In this document: positions 5,211 to 7,204 of the stretch, piece after piece
Numbering within the stretch: position 1 is the stretch's first letter
How the letters are laid out: each line of letters begins with the position of its first letter
Assembly (NCBI GenBank): GCA_030596385.1
Contig: JAUVKD010000039.1
Location: forward strand, 1-7,204
Direction: 5' to 3'
Source: Methanosarcinaceae archaeon
Lineage (GTDB): Archaea > Halobacteriota > Methanosarcinia > Methanosarcinales > Methanosarcinaceae
DNA: 7,204 bases
The notes under the pieces: generated by a model
What the model was told of the DNA's origin: nothing
Seen by the model: only the letters and a program-made list of their open reading frames with translations
Databases searched by the model: none
Made by a program: the position numbers and the translations under genes

Positions 5211-6782
5211 ATGAAAGTATTAATCAGTGACCCATTATCAGAGGAAGGTACTTCAAAACTTGAGGAATACTTTACGGTTGACATCTCAACCGGTCTTTCT
5301 GAAAACGAACTTGTTGAAAAGATCAAAGACGCCGATGCGCTTGTTATCCGAAGCGGAACGCAGGTCACAAAAACCGTGATCGATGCGGCAGATAAACTGA
5401 AAATTATCGGCAGAGCAGGAGTCGGTGTAGATAACATCGATATAGATGCAGCAACAGAAAAAGGAATTATCGTTGTCAATGCACCGGAGGGTAATATGCT
5501 CTCGGCTGCCGAGCATACTATCGCAATGATGATGTCACTTGCAAGGAATATCCCGCAGGCAAACGCATCCCTGAAATCCAAAAAATGGGAGCGCAAACTG
5601 TTTATGGGTACAGAGGTCAATGGAAAGATACTTGGTGTTGTGGGACTTGGCCGAATTGGTGCAGAGGTTGCAAAACGTGCGCAGGGACTTGAGATGAGCA
5701 TACTTGCATACGATCCGTTCATATCAGACAAACGCGCACAGGAGTTGGGTGTTGAACTTGCAACAATTAATGAGATCGCACAGCGTGCGGATTTTATTAC
5801 AGTACACACACCCCTTACTAAAGAGACACGCAACATTATAGATGCAGAACAGTTCAGTATGATGAAAAATGGAGTTAGAATTATAAACTGCGCACGAGGT
5901 GGCATCATAAATGAAGATGCACTTGCAAATGCAGTGAAAAGCGGCAAGGTCGCAGGCGCAGCACTTGATGTTTTTGTAAATGAACCTCCGTTTGATAGCC
6001 CATTGATGGACTTTGATAATGTAATCATGACCCCGCATCTTGGTGCATCAACTGAAGAAGCTCAGATCAACGTCGCGGTATCGGTTGCGGATGAAGTGAT
6101 TTCCGTATTATCCGGTGGCAATGCCAGAAACGCTATTAATATTCCATCAGTCAAACCAGAGGTCATGGCTGTGCTTGCACCATATATTAAACTTGCCGAG
6201 ACCATGGGAAGTGTGGCCGGACAACTCATGGACCGTAATTCTGAAAGGGTTGAGATCGGGTATTATGGCGAGATATCTGAAAAGGACACAAGGGCTGTGA
6301 CAGTAGCGGCACTTAAAGGGCTACTTGAGACTGCACTTGGCTCCAGTGTAAATTATGTGAATGCTCCGGGACTTGCAAAATCACGCAATATCGAGATTAT
6401 TGAGAGCAGGTCTGAGACATCAGAAGAACTTGTATCAACATTACAGATAAAACTGGTGAAAGGACATGAAACAAAACTGGTTGCAGGTGCAGTTGTTGGC
6501 AATGAGCCAAAGATTATCCAGATCGATGATTACCGTGTTGATATCGTTCCATCAGGTTTTATGATCGTTTCAAACCACATCAACCGTCCGAATGTAATCG
6601 GACCATGCTGTATCTTACTTGGTAAGAACAACATAAACATATCAGGCATGCAGGTAGGACGGGTTGAAATAGGCGGAACTACAATTATGGCACTTAATGT
6701 AGATTCGGAAGTTCCTGATCACATACTTGAAGAAATGAGAAATATAGAAGGAATTTTGGATGCAAAACTTGTGACACTTTGA
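5211..6782 (+). CDS. serA: D-3-phosphoglycerate dehydrogenase, long form with ASB and ACT domains
   Basis: SerA oxidises 3-phosphoglycerate with NAD to 3-phosphohydroxypyruvate, the first step of serine biosynthesis. The 523-residue protein has the full long-form architecture. The substrate-binding domain includes RAGVGVDNIDIDAA (68-81). The nucleotide-binding domain has VVGLGRIG (143-150) followed by Asp168. Catalytic residues are Arg229 in INCARGG, Glu258 in VNEPP and His276 in TPHLGAS. An allosteric substrate-binding region covers roughly 310-445, and a C-terminal ACT domain roughly 450-523 contains NRPNVIG (458-464) and NINISGMQVGR (474-484). ACT domains of this enzyme bind serine for feedback inhibition, so product control is likely. 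The ATG at 5211 is supported by GGAG at 5198-5201. The gene stands apart from hisC behind a 296-bp gap and is followed by a stem and T-rich tract, so it appears to be a single-gene transcript. Confidence 0.95.
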   Translation: MKVLISDPLSEEGTSKLEEYFTVDISTGLSENELVEKIKDADALVIRSGTQVTKTVIDAADKLKIIGRAGVGVDNIDIDAATEKGIIVVNAPEGNMLSAAEHTIAMMMSLARNIPQANASLKSKKWERKLFMGTEVNGKILGVVGLGRIGAEVAKRAQGLEMSILAYDPFISDKRAQELGVELATINEIAQRADFITVHTPLTKETRNIIDAEQFSMMKNGVRIINCARGGIINEDALANAVKSGKVAGAALDVFVNEPPFDSPLMDFDNVIMTPHLGASTEEAQINVAVSVADEVISVLSGGNARNAINIPSVKPEVMAVLAPYIKLAETMGSVAGQLMDRNSERVEIGYYGEISEKDTRAVTVAALKGLLETALGSSVNYVNAPGLAKSRNIEIIESRSETSEELVSTLQIKLVKGHETKLVAGAVVGNEPKIIQIDDYRVDIVPSGFMIVSNHINRPNVIGPCCILLGKNNINISGMQVGRVEIGGTTIMALNVDSEVPDHILEEMRNIEGILDAKLVTL

Positions 6783-6829
6783 GGAAACAATATACCAAAT
6801 AAATGCAAATACCATCGGGTTAACGATTA

Positions 6830-6878
6830 CAATCAGTTATTATACACTTCACCCTGATTGGTGTTTTGGTTTGTTTTA
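6830..6878 (+). terminator. Stem-loop plus T-rich tract after serA
   Basis: CAATCAG (6830-6836) pairs exactly with CTGATTG (6854-6860), a 7-bp stem with a 17-nt loop, followed by a T-rich stretch at 6864-6878. In archaea the T-rich tract alone can stop transcription; the stem is modest and its loop is long, so its contribution is uncertain. The position, 48 nt after the serA stop, suits a terminator. Confidence 0.5.
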
Positions 6879-6929
6879 TGTACTGTTTGCATAAGGTTAT
6901 TAACAATATGTATCCAAATAAGGTTTCAA

Positions 6930-7204
6930 ATGATGCGAAAACGAATTTACCATGGTTTCCCACACAGGGATATACAATTTGAGCAAAAATATCGTTACTA
7001 TTCTGATATGCCATACCTTGTCAATGTGATGGCAAATCTGAATGATAAATTCGGAATGTTCGTGACCGAATCTGTCACACAGAGTGGACACCGTATACAG
7101 GCAAAACGTGAAATTGGTGTGGAGATAATGACAAATAGTGTGGATTTTGCACCGCTTAATTCTAATAATGTTGATGAGATAATCGATACTATTGAACCGG
7201 AAGG
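6930..7204 (+). CDS. Unrecognised protein, 3' end cut by the right edge
   Basis: An open frame from ATG at 6930 runs 91 codons and two bases to the window end without a stop. I do not recognise the family. The visible part is soluble: a basic start (MMRKRIYHGFPHRD, 1-14), an aromatic stretch (FEQKYRYYSDMPYL, 17-30), a segment NDKFGMFVTESVTQSGHRIQ (38-57) that looks like two strands, AKREIGVEIM (58-67), and an acidic end (DEIIDTIEPE, 82-91). No signal peptide, membrane segment or catalytic motif is evident. The frame opens upstream at 6858, but the region before 6930 is hydrophobic and odd, so ATG 6930 (or ATG 6933, directly next to it) is the likely start. AAGGT at 6920-6924 is a weak ribosome binding site, 5 nt before 6930. 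Overlapping minus-strand open frames show no protein-like features. It lies after the serA terminator and is probably transcribed separately. Confidence 0.6.
   Translation, partial: MMRKRIYHGFPHRDIQFEQKYRYYSDMPYLVNVMANLNDKFGMFVTESVTQSGHRIQAKREIGVEIMTNSVDFAPLNSNNVDEIIDTIEPE

Noticed and set aside
5168..6028. Minus-strand 286-codon open frame opposite serA
   Set aside because: Long but Ser/Ala/Ile-rich with no motifs; it mirrors the SerA frame, whose catalytic residues are all present.

Overview
The window looks like archaeal chromosome, most likely from a low-GC methanogen of the Methanosarcinales type (Methanococcoides/Methanolobus-like; the genus is a guess from memory of protein families). 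Supporting signs are TATA-box promoters, GGTGA-type Shine-Dalgarno sites, frequent TTG starts, a PUA-domain protein of the archaeosine transglycosylase C-terminal type, and archaeal-looking ArgD, HisC and SerA proteins. I see no insertion sequence, CRISPR array, rRNA or tRNA.

Layout. At the left edge (1-282, minus strand) lies the N-terminal side of a PD-(D/E)XK (RecB-like) nuclease domain. It has no upstream helicase part and no ATG, and its active site looks altered, so it is probably a decaying remnant. It diverges from a free-standing PUA-domain RNA-binding protein (298-768). Next is a two-block bactofilin-like polymer-forming protein (823-1755) with a strong TATA box enclosed by a 9-bp inverted repeat. 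Then comes a likely operon: a three-helix membrane protein (1886-2233), a roadblock/LC7 protein (2233-2604, stop and start overlapping as TAATG), argD (2658-3836) and hisC (3823-4914, overlapping argD by 14 nt). A 296-bp regulatory-looking gap carries a TATA box overlapped by a perfect ATGTGA-N6-TCACAT dyad, a four-copy AATTAC tandem repeat and three spaced TTAGCA copies. It precedes serA (5211-6782). A stem plus T-rich tract follows serA, and an unrecognised gene (from 6930) runs off the right edge.

How the genes relate. argD, hisC and serA are amino-acid biosynthesis genes (arginine/ornithine, histidine, serine); all three reactions connect to glutamate, NAD or PLP chemistry, but they are not one pathway. 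The unusual part is the neighbourhood of a bactofilin-like scaffold, a small membrane protein and a roadblock/LC7 protein. In bacteria such as Myxococcus, bactofilins and the roadblock protein MglB both take part in cell polarity. A comparable membrane-associated spatial module in this archaeon is an inference worth testing; no small GTPase is visible in the window.
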